From Microcella putealis (GTDB lineage Bacteria; Actinomycetota; Actinomycetes; Actinomycetales; Microbacteriaceae), in assembly GCF_004216575.1 (NCBI RefSeq), contig NZ_SGWW01000001.1:124001-188000 (forward strand): DNA of 64,000 nt, written 5' to 3'. The position numbers and the translations under genes were made by a program. Position 1 is the first letter of the stretch. Each line of letters begins with the position of its first letter. A model generated the notes under the pieces. It made no database searches. It was not told where the DNA came from and saw only the letters and a list, made by a program, of their open reading frames with translations. This document shows positions 27,270 to 35,398 of this stretch, one piece after another.

Positions 27270-27674
27270 TCAGAACTGGATGTATCGGTTCCAAAGTCCT
27301 TGAGCCTCGACGGGGTCACTGTCGAACCGTTCAGGCTCTACGGGGAAATGCTCGTTCCGGAATCGCTCAAGGTCGTGTTCGGCGACTTGGAGTGACTCGT
27401 CGAGGCCCAGGTCAGCGTTCGACCGACGGATCGCCTGGGCTCGACGCTCCCTGACCGCCGGCCAAAGGTCACGCGCCGTCACTTCATTGATAATCTTCCA
27501 CGCGACCAGCATCGAGTGGAACTCCATCGATCGACAAAGCACGTCCGCAAGAGTGATCAGATCCCGATCCGACACCTTCTCGAACACAGGCGGCTCGCCC
27601 GGAGGCGGATGGCCTTTGAACCGTTCGTTCGTCGCCGAGGCACGCGCCTGCTTGTCGTCGCCTTCCGGGTTCAT
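27270..27674 (-). CDS. hypothetical protein
   Basis: 134 residues, not recognised. Soluble, charged, with a helical middle (DRDLITLADVLCRSMEFHSMLVAWKIINEV, read in pieces) and an acidic end. No signal peptide or membrane helix. ATG 27674 is chosen; TTG 27686 is an alternative in-frame start. It lies between the island remnant and corA and may belong to the accessory region. Confidence 0.45.
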   Translation of the reverse strand: MNPEGDDKQARASATNERFKGHPPPGEPPVFEKVSDRDLITLADVLCRSMEFHSMLVAWKIINEVTARDLWPAVRERRAQAIRRSNADLGLDESLQVAEHDLERFRNEHFPVEPERFDSDPVEAQGLWNRYIQF

Positions 27675-27733
27675 CCGCTTACCCAATCCCGTTGCGCGTG
27701 GTTTGACAAGGCTAGCGAACCGCCGTCAACGCC

Positions 27734-28678
27734 TCAGCGGAGCCAGCCTTTGCGTTTGATGTACCAGAGGGGGATAACGGCCGCGACGAGGGTGAGCAGG
27801 GTTGTGAGCAGGAATCCGTGCTCGAAGGCAAGTTCAGGCATGTGGGTGAAGTTCATGCCGTAGAAGGTCGCGATCAGGGTCGGTGGCAGGAACACAGCGG
27901 TGATGATGGTGAAGACCTTGACGATCTGGTTCTGCTTGATGTCCAGAGAGGTCATGATCGCCTGCTGCAGGTAGCGAACCTTGTCGTGCTCGAAGCTGGC
28001 ATGCTCCTTGACGCCGTTGATGTCCGCGGCGAGGGTCTCGATCAGAAGGACCAGGGGTGCGTCGGATGTTTCACTGAGTAGGTGTCGGGCGGCTCGGGCA
28101 AGCTCGAGCTGGGCTTCCTGGATTCGCGAGACGATCTCTTCGGCCTCGTTCATCCGCGCCATGGTCTCTCGCATGTCGGACACTCCGATATCGCGGCCCC
28201 GGACGTCGTACCCGTTGGTGGCTTGAGTGATCTCGTCGGTCATGTCTTCAAGCGCCGCGCTGGCAAAGTCGACCACTCGTTCGGCGGATTCGTTGACGGC
28301 ATAGAGCAACGCATACATCACCCCTTGCGGGCTCTGCGCCAGCATCGGAGTGCGACGCATCCGCGCGATGCCCTTGTCGAAGATCTCGAACGGGATCTTG
28401 GGCTGCAACGTCACCAGGTGATCGTGGGAGAGCGCGAAGGTCAGCTCCTGGCGTTGGATCACCTCGCCGTCTTTGGAATCGACAACGATCGGCAAGTAGA
28501 CGTAAGTGTCGGTTTCCCACACCCGGTTGCCAGCGACTGCGAAGTCGACGCCCCGATTGAAGCTGAGGTCCGCGAGGGCATCTTCGTCGTCGGCGTCGAC
28601 CTGGGTCCACACGGTGCGCAGCGCCTCGGGGTCGAAGAAGGAACCGGGCGGTGCCGGGTTGAGGATGTTGTCGTTCAT
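27734..28678 (-). CDS. corA: CorA-family divalent cation transporter
   Basis: 314 residues. Long cytoplasmic N-terminal part with coiled coil, then two C-terminal membrane helices; the signature YGMNF closes the first, and the family tail (LWYIKRKGWLR) follows. CorA forms pentameric Mg2+/Co2+/Ni2+ channels. SD AAGGACA lies before the ATG. A 65-residue membrane protein is encoded 45 nt upstream in the same operon. Confidence 0.9.
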   Translation of the reverse strand: MNDNILNPAPPGSFFDPEALRTVWTQVDADDEDALADLSFNRGVDFAVAGNRVWETDTYVYLPIVVDSKDGEVIQRQELTFALSHDHLVTLQPKIPFEIFDKGIARMRRTPMLAQSPQGVMYALLYAVNESAERVVDFASAALEDMTDEITQATNGYDVRGRDIGVSDMRETMARMNEAEEIVSRIQEAQLELARAARHLLSETSDAPLVLLIETLAADINGVKEHASFEHDKVRYLQQAIMTSLDIKQNQIVKVFTIITAVFLPPTLIATFYGMNFTHMPELAFEHGFLLTTLLTLVAAVIPLWYIKRKGWLR

Positions 28679-28723
28679 GATGTGTCCTTAGCGGTTTGTG
28701 GGTTCTGGATGCCGGTGGCTGAG

Positions 28724-28921
28724 TCAGGGGTTGAACGGAGAGTTCGACGAAGTCCCGTCGGTTCCGGCCGGCGGCTCGGGCACGACGTAATGCACGACGA
28801 GCAGGGACACGGCGATGAACAAGTACAGGCTGACCGTGAAGAAGATCGCCTGACGTTCCAGATTCGGCCGCTTCGTCCGACCGTTTTGGTGTGTCTGCGA
28901 CTTCCGGGCAAGAAGGGTCAT
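28724..28921 (-). CDS. small single-helix membrane protein upstream of corA
   Basis: 65 residues. Basic N-terminus (RKSQTHQNGRTKRPN), one membrane helix (IFFTVSLYLFIAVSLLVVHYVV) and a short Pro/Ser-rich outside tail. ATG 28921 has a clear SD (GAGAGGA). The family is unknown to me. Its place directly before corA suggests a small regulator or accessory subunit of the channel, but this is inference only. Confidence 0.6.
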   Translation of the reverse strand: MTLLARKSQTHQNGRTKRPNLERQAIFFTVSLYLFIAVSLLVVHYVVPEPPAGTDGTSSNSPFNP

Positions 28922-29304
28922 TACAGAAGTCCTCTCTAAAGCCTGCGCATGGCAGGCGCTGATGTGCGGCAGCCCAATATGCAGGGAACTGCATGGGCGG
29001 AGCCGGGAGTGTGTGACAGCGCGCGAACCCGCACGGCAACACCTGCGACGCAACGATTCAGAGGAAACGCAGAACGCCACGAGCGGTGAGCGCGGTGCTC
29101 GATCTATGACTACTACTGTCACTGGGCATGTTGACGCTCACCTCACTTTCGTGGCTTAGGGCTGCAAAGCCTCGCCAAGCTTAGACCCGCCACTTGACCT
29201 GCGCCAGCCAACCCTTCGGTGTGAAAACGGATAACGGGTTTCACCAGTAAAACGCGACGGACGCGGAGAGCCGTGCTGTCGCCCCTCCCCGCGCGGCGCG
29301 GCGC
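28922..29304 (-). other. intergenic region with a structured corA-operon leader
   Basis: 383 bp without a credible gene. On the minus strand, before the small corA-operon protein, two hairpins stand out: 28973-28997 (ATGCAG-loop-CTGCAT with outer CCC/GGG) and 28941-28957 (GCCTGC-loop-GCAGGC), the second ending near the SD. They may form a regulatory leader. It does not fit the M-box consensus. The rest (29160-29304) shows only a weak AACCC/GGGTT stem. Confidence 0.4.
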
Positions 29305-29652
29305 TTAGGGCGCGAGGCCGAGCAACGGTCGCAGTTCGATGCACCGGTTGCAGGCCCGGGATGCGGCGATGGCCACGTGCTGGGCTGCGTCTGCGTGGGG
29401 CGCGTCGATGATCCAGAATCCGGAGACGAACTCAGCCGCCTCTGACACGGGCCCCTGGGTCGTCACCGCGTCGGCGCCGCGGGCATCGATCATCACGCTC
29501 TGATCTGGCGAAGCAATGCCGCCGGCGATCACCCAGTGCCCTCTCGCCTTTAGTTCGTCGTTGAACGCGTCGATCGCCTCGCCCTCGCTCGCTGTCGCCG
29601 ATCCGCTCACACTGTCGATCACGCCGAGCAGGAAGTACATGCCGGCGAGCAT
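29305..29652 (-). CDS. YciI/DGPF-like dimeric alpha-beta-barrel protein
   Basis: 115 residues. [10 protein letters not shown] strand, [14 protein letters not shown], a [18 protein letters not shown] segment and a C-terminal helix: the YCII/DGPF ferredoxin-like fold. Function unknown in this group. The ATG at 29652 with AAGG upstream is used; the second ATG at 29640 may be the true start because the family core begins there. Confidence 0.65.
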   Translation of the reverse strand: MLAGMYFLLGVIDSVSGSATASEGEAIDAFNDELKARGHWVIAGGIASPDQSVMIDARGADAVTTQGPVSEAAEFVSGFWIIDAPHADAAQHVAIAASRACNRCIELRPLLGLAP

Positions 29653-29681
29653 ACGACCTTGACGAGATCGCGCGCCGATTC

Positions 29682-29687
29682 TATATT
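29682..29687 (+). promoter_or_regulatory. -10 hexamer and possible autoregulatory site of the RHH gene
   Basis: TATATT lies 6 nt before ATG 29694 (leaderless spacing). TTGC-N6-GCAA just downstream (29686-29699) is a small inverted repeat over the start, a plausible site for the encoded ribbon-helix-helix protein. Confidence 0.4.
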
Positions 29688-29693
29688 GCTAGC

Positions 29694-29852
29694 ATGCAAG
29701 CAAATGACGAACGCTCCGCCAAAGCGCAGTTCAACGTCTACCTGCCCGCCGACCTCGTCCGCGCCATCAAGCACCGCGCTATCGATGAGGGGCTGTCGCT
29801 CTCGGCCCTCGTCGAGAAGGTCATGACCCAGTACTTGGAGGAAGAGCGATGA
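29694..29852 (+). CDS. ribbon-helix-helix DNA-binding protein
   Basis: 52 residues. [19 protein letters not shown] gives the beta strand and first helix, [21 protein letters not shown] the second: a minimal CopG/MetJ-type repressor. It starts with ATG 29694 behind a TATATT -10 and ends in an ATGA overlap with the VOC gene, which supports that it is real despite its size. Probably it regulates this two-gene transcript. It is not followed by a toxin of a known family. Confidence 0.75.
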   Translation: MQANDERSAKAQFNVYLPADLVRAIKHRAIDEGLSLSALVEKVMTQYLEEER

Positions 29853-30559
29853 TCACGATCCGATCGCTTGTCTATACATCCCGAGCCGCCGAGTGGCACG
29901 CGCTCCTGCGCGACCTCGGCTTCACTCAGCACGAGTCGGACGGCGCCGACTGGACGGTCTTTGCCTCGTCCGGCCTGATCGCCGTGCACGCCGTGCCAGC
30001 GGGAGACCCGCTCGACGGCCAGGTCGAGCTGCAGACGCTCGTCGACGATCTGGATGAAACGATCGCGGGGATCGAATCGCTCGGCATCACCGTCGACCGC
30101 GAGATTCTCGACGACGGCGCCACTCCCCTGGCCCGCGTGCACGCCGACAACGGCGTTCGCGTGAGTGTTCTGCCCGGCGCGGTCAAGACCGGCGGCAGCG
30201 TCGTCGTTCAGCCCATTTGGTATCGGCGCTCCGCGCCTGAGGGCCGAGCACTTCTGACGGCGCTCGGCCTACAGCCCCGCCTGGCGTCCGACGCCGGCAC
30301 CTGGCTCGACTTCTCCGCCGATGCGGGTGGGCGGGCTGCGCTCCACGAGGGCGACTCCCCCGGCATCGAGCTGAGCCTCGAGGTCGCGCAGCCCGACCGC
30401 CTCGCCGCACAGCTGCGCGACCGGGGTCGCTCGGCGACGGTCGTTGACGAGGCCTACAACCGCACGGTGCTGGTGCCGTCTCCCGACGGCGGCGAACTCT
30501 GGGTCAACGGGCCGATCGACGATCTGTACGGCTACCACCGCCTCGACGTCGCCGAGTGA
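29849..30559 (+). CDS. VOC/glyoxalase-superfamily protein
   Basis: 236 residues, two tandem VOC half-domains: [24 protein letters not shown] and, after the middle, [21 protein letters not shown]. The usual metal ligands (His/Glu) are not obvious, so it may be a binding rather than catalytic member. Coupled to the RHH gene by ATGA overlap. Confidence 0.7.
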   Translation: MITIRSLVYTSRAAEWHALLRDLGFTQHESDGADWTVFASSGLIAVHAVPAGDPLDGQVELQTLVDDLDETIAGIESLGITVDREILDDGATPLARVHADNGVRVSVLPGAVKTGGSVVVQPIWYRRSAPEGRALLTALGLQPRLASDAGTWLDFSADAGGRAALHEGDSPGIELSLEVAQPDRLAAQLRDRGRSATVVDEAYNRTVLVPSPDGGELWVNGPIDDLYGYHRLDVAE

Positions 30560-30572
30560 CCGTACGCAGATG

Positions 30573-30599
30573 ATGCACGCGCAGTGCATTATGATGCAC
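30573..30599. promoter_or_regulatory. triple half-site operator over the XRE-gene -10
   Basis: ATGCAC (30573-30578), GTGCAT (30584-30589) and ATGCAC (30594-30599) form two overlapping inverted repeats with 5- and 4-nt spacers. TATGAT (30590-30595) inside it is 6 nt before the ATG at 30602. The XRE protein probably represses its own leaderless transcript and the transporter gene. Confidence 0.6.
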
Positions 30600-30601
30600 T
30601 T

Positions 30602-31183
30602 ATGTCTGTGCCAGTCCCTGAGCCCGATGCCCTGTCGGCGGCGATCGGTGCGCGCGTTCGCGATGCGCGCATCCGTCGATCGCTGACGCTCGATCAGCTC
30701 GCCGAATCGGCGAGCCTGTCGAGACGGATGCTCGTCAACGTCGAGCAGGGATCCGCCAACCCCAGCGTCGCCACACTGCTGCGGCTCGCGCAGGCGCTCG
30801 GTCTGGGCTTGCCCGAACTCGTCGAGCCGCCGCGCACCGGCGACGTCACGGTGACCTTGAGCGGGACCGCACCGGTGTTGTGGCGGGGCGAGGCAGGAGG
30901 CACCGCTGCACTGGTTGCCAGCGCAAAAACTCCGGACGTGCTGGAACTCTGGACGTGGACGATGCGCCCCGGCGAGTCGCGCGAGAGCGACGCCCACCCC
31001 GCCGGCGCACGCGAACTCGTGCATGTCGTGTCGGGCGCGCTCGCGCTCGTTGTCGACGGCGACACACAGGTGCTGGGCGTCGGAGACGCGGCGAGCTTCC
31101 CGGGAGACCGACCCCACGCCTACCGTGCCGCGGGTGATGAGCCCGTCACGTTCACTTTGACCGTATTCGAGCCGGCGCCGTGA
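30602..31183 (+). CDS. XRE-family regulator with cupin domain
   Basis: 193 residues. HTH_3 at residues 15-70 (IGARVRDARIRRSLTLDQLAESASLSRRMLVNVEQG, in pieces), then a cupin_2 barrel (LVHVVSGALALVVDGDTQVL, GDAASFPGDRPHAYRA) that binds a small ligand. ATG 30602 is used because a TATGAT -10 lies 6 nt upstream. It overlaps the EamA transporter gene by GTGA; this regulator-transporter pair suggests ligand-controlled efflux. Confidence 0.88.
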   Translation: MSVPVPEPDALSAAIGARVRDARIRRSLTLDQLAESASLSRRMLVNVEQGSANPSVATLLRLAQALGLGLPELVEPPRTGDVTVTLSGTAPVLWRGEAGGTAALVASAKTPDVLELWTWTMRPGESRESDAHPAGARELVHVVSGALALVVDGDTQVLGVGDAASFPGDRPHAYRAAGDEPVTFTLTVFEPAP

Positions 31184-32079
31184 GCGTGCTTGAGCGCGGA
31201 GCGGCGCGGGCGACCGCCGCCACTCCCCCGTGGAGCCTCGCCGTCGCCGCGATGCTCATGATCCAACTGGGTTCGGCGCTGTCGGCCGGCCTGCTGATCC
31301 CTGACCTCGGCGCGGCCGGCACCGCGTGGCTGCGACTCACGCTCGGCGCGATCATCCTTGTCGCGATCGCACGCCCGCCTCTCCGCGAGATCCGCCGCAG
31401 CGATGTGCTCCCCCTGCTCGGCCTCGGGGTGGCGACCGGGCTCATGACGGTCTTCTTCCTCGCCGCGCTCGCGCGCATTCCCCTCGGGGTCGCCGTCGCC
31501 ATCGAGTTCCTCGGCCCGCTCGCGGTGGCGGCCTTCCGTCGGCCCAGCGCCCGGGCGCTCGCCTGGCCGGCGCTCGCGCTCGTCGGGGTGGTGCTCATGA
31601 CCGAGCCGTGGCGAGGCACGATCGACCCGCTCGGAGTCCTGTTCGCGGCCCTGGCTGGCACCGGCTGGGCCCTGTACATCCTCTTGACGCAGAAGGTGGG
31701 CGACCGCTTCACCGGTATCCGAGCCCTGTCGATCACCATCCCCATCGCCGCGATCACCGCGGCGGTCATCGGAGTTCCGCAGGCGATCGGCGCTCTCACG
31801 ATTCAGCACGTACTGATCGGCGTGGGGCTCGCGCTGCTCGTGCCGGTGTTGCCCTTCGCCCTGGAAATGGTCGCGCTGCGGCGCATGACCATGACCGCGT
31901 TCGGTACCCTCATGGCCGTTGAGCCAGCCATCGGGCTGGTGATCGGCATGCTCGTGCTCGCGCAGGCACCCGGCCCCCTGCAGGTGGCCGGCATCACACT
32001 CGTCGTGACCGCCGGCGCGCTCGCCCAACGCGGCGGGCTGCGTGACACCCCGGTGGTAGACCCAGCTAAGCCGGCATGA
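31180..32079 (+). CDS. EamA/RhtA-type drug/metabolite exporter
   Basis: 299 residues with ten membrane helices in two EamA repeats (GLLIPDLGAAGTAWLRLTLGA; IEFLGPLAVAA; LEMVALRRMTMTAFGTLMAVEPAI). Closest to the RhtA threonine/homoserine exporter group. Starts by GTGA overlap with the XRE-cupin gene. It converges with thiD-tenA, overlapping its stop by 14 bp. Substrate unknown, likely an amino acid or related metabolite. Confidence 0.85.
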   Translation: MSVLERGAARATAATPPWSLAVAAMLMIQLGSALSAGLLIPDLGAAGTAWLRLTLGAIILVAIARPPLREIRRSDVLPLLGLGVATGLMTVFFLAALARIPLGVAVAIEFLGPLAVAAFRRPSARALAWPALALVGVVLMTEPWRGTIDPLGVLFAALAGTGWALYILLTQKVGDRFTGIRALSITIPIAAITAAVIGVPQAIGALTIQHVLIGVGLALLVPVLPFALEMVALRRMTMTAFGTLMAVEPAIGLVIGMLVLAQAPGPLQVAGITLVVTAGALAQRGGLRDTPVVDPAKPA

Positions 32080-33508
32080 GGGGTGTCTCGGCGAAGAATC
32101 GCCACTCGAAGTGCATCGAGGTCCGATACGCGGCGCTCATCAGCAGGCGTTCAGCGCGGTCAACACTGTCTGCCGCGACGCTCGCGAGCCGTTCAGCCTG
32201 AGCGGCCGTCCGCACAAACGCTGCCTCACCGTACAGGTCGAGCCAGCTCGCGTACGGGTGGTTGTCCCGCGAGACCGCACGCCAGCGCACGCCCAGGTCG
32301 CTGTAGAGCGTGTAACACGGCAAGACCGCGCTGACAGCACGAGCGTACGAACCCGATTCGACCGCTCTGCGGAGGTGTGACAGGTACTCCACCGTGACTG
32401 CGGCGGGTGTTTCGTCTGCATCGCCGAGCACCTGGGCGTGAAGCCGGTTGATCTCGGCCTGTGCTGCCTCGCAGCTCGCCAGCCAAAATGCGCGCGTCGT
32501 CGGATCGGGTGCGCTCTCGGCGATCGCGGCGAGCACCTCGGCATACCCCTCGAGGTAGTGGACGTCTTGCGCGAGGTAGCGCCGAAAAGCGTCGCCGTCG
32601 AGGCTTCCCGTGCCGAGGCCTGAGACAAACGGAAGCTCAGTGATACGCGTGACCAGTGACGCGCAGTCGACCCACGCCCCGCGCGCCCACTCCCCTGTGC
32701 TGCGCATGCGGTGCGCATGGTCAATCGGGCCGTGGCCGGAGCCGACCTGCAAGAGCGATGACGCGGTAAGCGCATCGGCCATCCACGCCTTGACCTCGGC
32801 CAGTGCATCTGGCCAGCTCAGGCCCGACGCGCGCAGCGTCGCGATCGCCGACGACAACGAGCATCCCGTGCCGTGGGTATTGCGCGTGGTGACGCGCTGA
32901 CCGGGCACATCGATCACCGCGTGCGGGGTCACGATCGCGTCGGGAGCGGCCGCCCCGACCAGGTGCCCGCCCTTGACGAGAATCGTGGTGTCGAGCAGCT
33001 CGGCCAACCGTCGGCCCTGTTCACGCGCTGTTGACCACGTCGTCGCGACCGGCTCCCGCACCATCACCGCGAGCTCATCGAGGTTCGGCGTCACGAGGTG
33101 AGCGCGCTGTGCGAGGTGCACGAGGGCATCTTCGGCGCTCGCGTCGAGCAGTCGGTCTCCGCTCGTCGCCACCATAACCGGGTCCAGAACGACCACCGGC
33201 GGTGCGACGCGCGCCAGCCACGCTTCAACAGCCATGATGATGTCAACCGAGTGCAGCATCCCAATTTTCACGGCGTCGATCGTGATGTCGGCGTCGAGCG
33301 CGGTGAGCTGCGCCGTCAAGAAGTCGGCCGGCGGCGCGTGCACAGCTGTCACCCCGTGCGTGTTCTGCGCGGTCAGGGTGGTGATCGCCGCCATGCCGTA
33401 TCCCTGAAATGCTGCGATCGACTTCAGGTCGGCTTGAATGCCGGCTCCCCCACTCGGGTCTGACCCCGCGATCGCGAGCACGCGCGGTGGCCGGTTTGCT
33501 GTGCTCAT
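32066..33508 (-). CDS. thiD: fused hydroxymethylpyrimidine(-phosphate) kinase ThiD and thiaminase-II TenA
   Basis: 480 residues. Residues 1-260: ThiD, with AIAGSDPSGGAGIQADLK and the P-loop-like anion hole NTHGTGCSLSSAIA. Residues 270-480: TenA, with QDVHYLEGYAEVLA, catalytic-Cys segment VLPCYTLYSDLG and the C-terminal FF(A)ETPL end. The fusion couples HMP phosphorylation with HMP salvage from degraded thiamine. ATG 33508 overlaps the thiE stop (ATGA). Last gene of the TPP-riboswitch operon. Confidence 0.92.
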   Translation of the reverse strand: MSTANRPPRVLAIAGSDPSGGAGIQADLKSIAAFQGYGMAAITTLTAQNTHGVTAVHAPPADFLTAQLTALDADITIDAVKIGMLHSVDIIMAVEAWLARVAPPVVVLDPVMVATSGDRLLDASAEDALVHLAQRAHLVTPNLDELAVMVREPVATTWSTAREQGRRLAELLDTTILVKGGHLVGAAAPDAIVTPHAVIDVPGQRVTTRNTHGTGCSLSSAIATLRASGLSWPDALAEVKAWMADALTASSLLQVGSGHGPIDHAHRMRSTGEWARGAWVDCASLVTRITELPFVSGLGTGSLDGDAFRRYLAQDVHYLEGYAEVLAAIAESAPDPTTRAFWLASCEAAQAEINRLHAQVLGDADETPAAVTVEYLSHLRRAVESGSYARAVSAVLPCYTLYSDLGVRWRAVSRDNHPYASWLDLYGEAAFVRTAAQAERLASVAADSVDRAERLLMSAAYRTSMHFEWRFFAETPLMPA

Positions 33509-34152
33509 GCGACGGCCCCCGCGGTGAACGACCGTGCCGCGGCCTCGGGATCGTGTGCCGCGCAAATGGCCGAGACGACAGCGATTCCCGCGGCTCCCGC
33601 GTCACGAAGAGCGCGGACATCGTTCGCGGTCACGCCCCCAATCGCGATACAGGGAAGGGGAGTACTGCGCGCACGCACCGCGAAACCCTTAATGCCCAGG
33701 GGTGTGGGGTGGTCAGGCTTGGTCGTTGTCGGACGGATGACACCCACGCCGAGGTAGTCCACGGTGCCGGCCGGGAGCGCTGCGACCGCTTCCAGGTGTG
33801 AGGGGGTGTTGGCGGTGAGGCCCACCAGCGATTCGGGCCCCAGCAGGCGCCGCGCCGTATCAACGGGGAGGTCACTCTGACCGAGGTGCACGCCGTCAAC
33901 GCGAGCGCCGCGGTCGCGTGCGGCGAGCACGACGTCGACACGGTCATTGACCACGAATGCGGCGCGGCGGTCGATAACCGAAGCGAGCAGCATCGTGCGT
34001 TGCATCAACTCGCGTGCCGTCGCTGTTTTCGCCCGCAACTGAACAACGGTCACGCCGCCGCGGATGGCCGCATTAACGACGCTCGCGAGGGTGTGGTCAG
34101 TCAGCGCCTCGTCGGTCACCAGGTGCAGAGACAGATCGCGGCGCGCCGTCAC
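33505..34152 (-). CDS. thiE: thiamine-phosphate synthase
   Basis: 215 residues, TIM barrel. [26 protein letters not shown] (pyrophosphate-binding), [36 protein letters not shown] and [11 protein letters not shown] are all ThiE hallmarks. It joins HMP-PP and thiazole phosphate. GTG 34152 overlaps the thiM stop (GTGA) and is preferred to a TTG 15 nt upstream. Confidence 0.93.
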   Translation of the reverse strand: MTARRDLSLHLVTDEALTDHTLASVVNAAIRGGVTVVQLRAKTATARELMQRTMLLASVIDRRAAFVVNDRVDVVLAARDRGARVDGVHLGQSDLPVDTARRLLGPESLVGLTANTPSHLEAVAALPAGTVDYLGVGVIRPTTTKPDHPTPLGIKGFAVRARSTPLPCIAIGGVTANDVRALRDAGAAGIAVVSAICAAHDPEAAARSFTAGAVA

Positions 34153-34973
34153 GGTGTGGCCCCCCAACCGCCGTCACTGCTCAGGCGCCCCTGGCGTACG
34201 AGAGCGGCGCCATCGACCACGGCGAGCGCGTCCAGAAACGCAACGGCGAACGTTCCGGGACCGGCGCTTGACGACGCAGCGACTTCCGACGCGGCGGCGT
34301 GAATCGCAGAGCCAGCCACGGCCGCCGAATACGCGTCGGTCACCCCGAGAAACGCCGCCATGGTCGCGCCGAGCGAGCAGCCGCCACCCGTCACCCGGGT
34401 GAGCAGCGCGCTTCCGCCGGCGACCCGAGTCTCGCGCTGTCCGTCCGTAATGAGATCGATCTCGCCGGACACCGCGACCACCGCGCCGCACGAACGAGCC
34501 AGCTCGCGCGCCGCAGCACGGGCGGCGTCGGGCCCGTCGATGGAGTCGACCCCCCGACCCCCTGAGCCGTCGCCCGCGAGCGCACGAATCTCGGAGGGGT
34601 TTCCGCGGATGATCGCCGGGTGCGCCAGCACAAGCTCGTGGGCAAGGGCCGTGCGCACGGGGAGAGCGCCCACCGCAACGGGGTCGAGAACCCAGGGGGT
34701 TCCACTCTGCACCGCTTCACGGGCCGCATCGCGTTGCTCACGTGTCGGAGTGCCGAGGTTGACGAGCACGCCGTCGGCGACAGACGCGAACACCTGCGCC
34801 TCGCCGGGAATGTCACACATCGCGGGTGACGCCCCCAGCGCCAAGAGCGCATTCGCCGTGAAGTTGGTGACGACCGCGTTCGTGATGCACTGCACCAGCG
34901 GTTGTCGTTGGCGCAGAGCAGCGAGCGCTGCGTCCGGAGAGAGGGCGGGCAGAGACGGCAGGCGAGCGCTCAC
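34149..34973 (-). CDS. thiM: hydroxyethylthiazole kinase
   Basis: 274 residues. [52 protein letters not shown] and GGGCSLGA are the ThiM signatures. It phosphorylates the thiazole moiety for salvage. GTG 34973; the SD (GAAGGGA) is the 3' strand of the TPP aptamer, so ligand binding should hide it. Confidence 0.93.
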   Translation of the reverse strand: MSARLPSLPALSPDAALAALRQRQPLVQCITNAVVTNFTANALLALGASPAMCDIPGEAQVFASVADGVLVNLGTPTREQRDAAREAVQSGTPWVLDPVAVGALPVRTALAHELVLAHPAIIRGNPSEIRALAGDGSGGRGVDSIDGPDAARAAARELARSCGAVVAVSGEIDLITDGQRETRVAGGSALLTRVTGGGCSLGATMAAFLGVTDAYSAAVAGSAIHAAASEVAASSSAGPGTFAVAFLDALAVVDGAALVRQGRLSSDGGWGATP

Positions 34974-34976
34974 GAT

Positions 34977-35054
34977 GAGACATCCCTTCGCTAGAACGAC
35001 CTAGATCAGGTTCGACGGGTGTGATCTCAGCCCTGTATTCGGGCACCCCGTGTC
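34977..35054 (-). promoter_or_regulatory. TPP riboswitch (THI element)
   Basis: Minus strand reads GACACGGGGTGCCC, GGGCTGAGATCACACCC, GAACCTGATCTAGGT, CGAAGGGATGTC in order: the complete TPP aptamer, with CTGAGA and ACCTGATCTAGGT motifs. P1 pairs GACA with TGTC. It controls thiM-thiE-thiD/tenA; with the thiM SD in the 3' strand, control is probably translational. Confidence 0.96.
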
Positions 35055-35382
35055 AACGGCTGCGACGCTAGCACGGCACGCTGGAACACTCCTTCCGCGT
35101 ACGTTGATGAGGTCACGCTTCAGCGCGTTTGCGGTCGGCGACGCGGCCTATCTATTGGCCACGTGGCACCCGAGCACGCGGCCGTCGACTCTCAAACTCG
35201 ACGATGAGCTGCGCTGGTACCGCCTCGATATTCACGCCACAAGTGAGGGCGGCCCATTGGATGCGCGGGGCTCGGTTCTATTTTCGGCCCACTACCGCTC
35301 CCCCGACGGCCCCGGTCAGCTCGATGAGCACAGCACTCTTGAGCGCGTGGATGGCGCGTGGCTGTACGTCGACGGTCGCTGA
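35050..35382 (+). CDS. YchJ/UPF0225-like protein lacking the zinc-binding SEC-C part
   Basis: 110 residues at most. TLMRSRFSAFAVGDAAYLLATWHPSTRP (in pieces), LRWYRLDI, GGPLDARGSVLFSAHYR and ERVDGAWLYVDGR match the NTF2-like body of YchJ. The usual N-terminal CPCGSG...CC segment is absent in all frames. The GTG at 35050 lies inside the opposite-strand TPP riboswitch, so ATG 35107 may be the true start. Function of the family is unknown. Confidence 0.65.
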   Translation: MSTAATLARHAGTLLPRTLMRSRFSAFAVGDAAYLLATWHPSTRPSTLKLDDELRWYRLDIHATSEGGPLDARGSVLFSAHYRSPDGPGQLDEHSTLERVDGAWLYVDGR

Positions 35383-35398
35383 CTGAGCGGCGGTTGGG

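Noticed and set aside
28922..29160. M-box (ykoK) Mg riboswitch before corA
   Set aside because: A GTGAGGTGAG stretch resembles its start, but the GCTGCTGCCC and GAGACGCCAA cores are missing.
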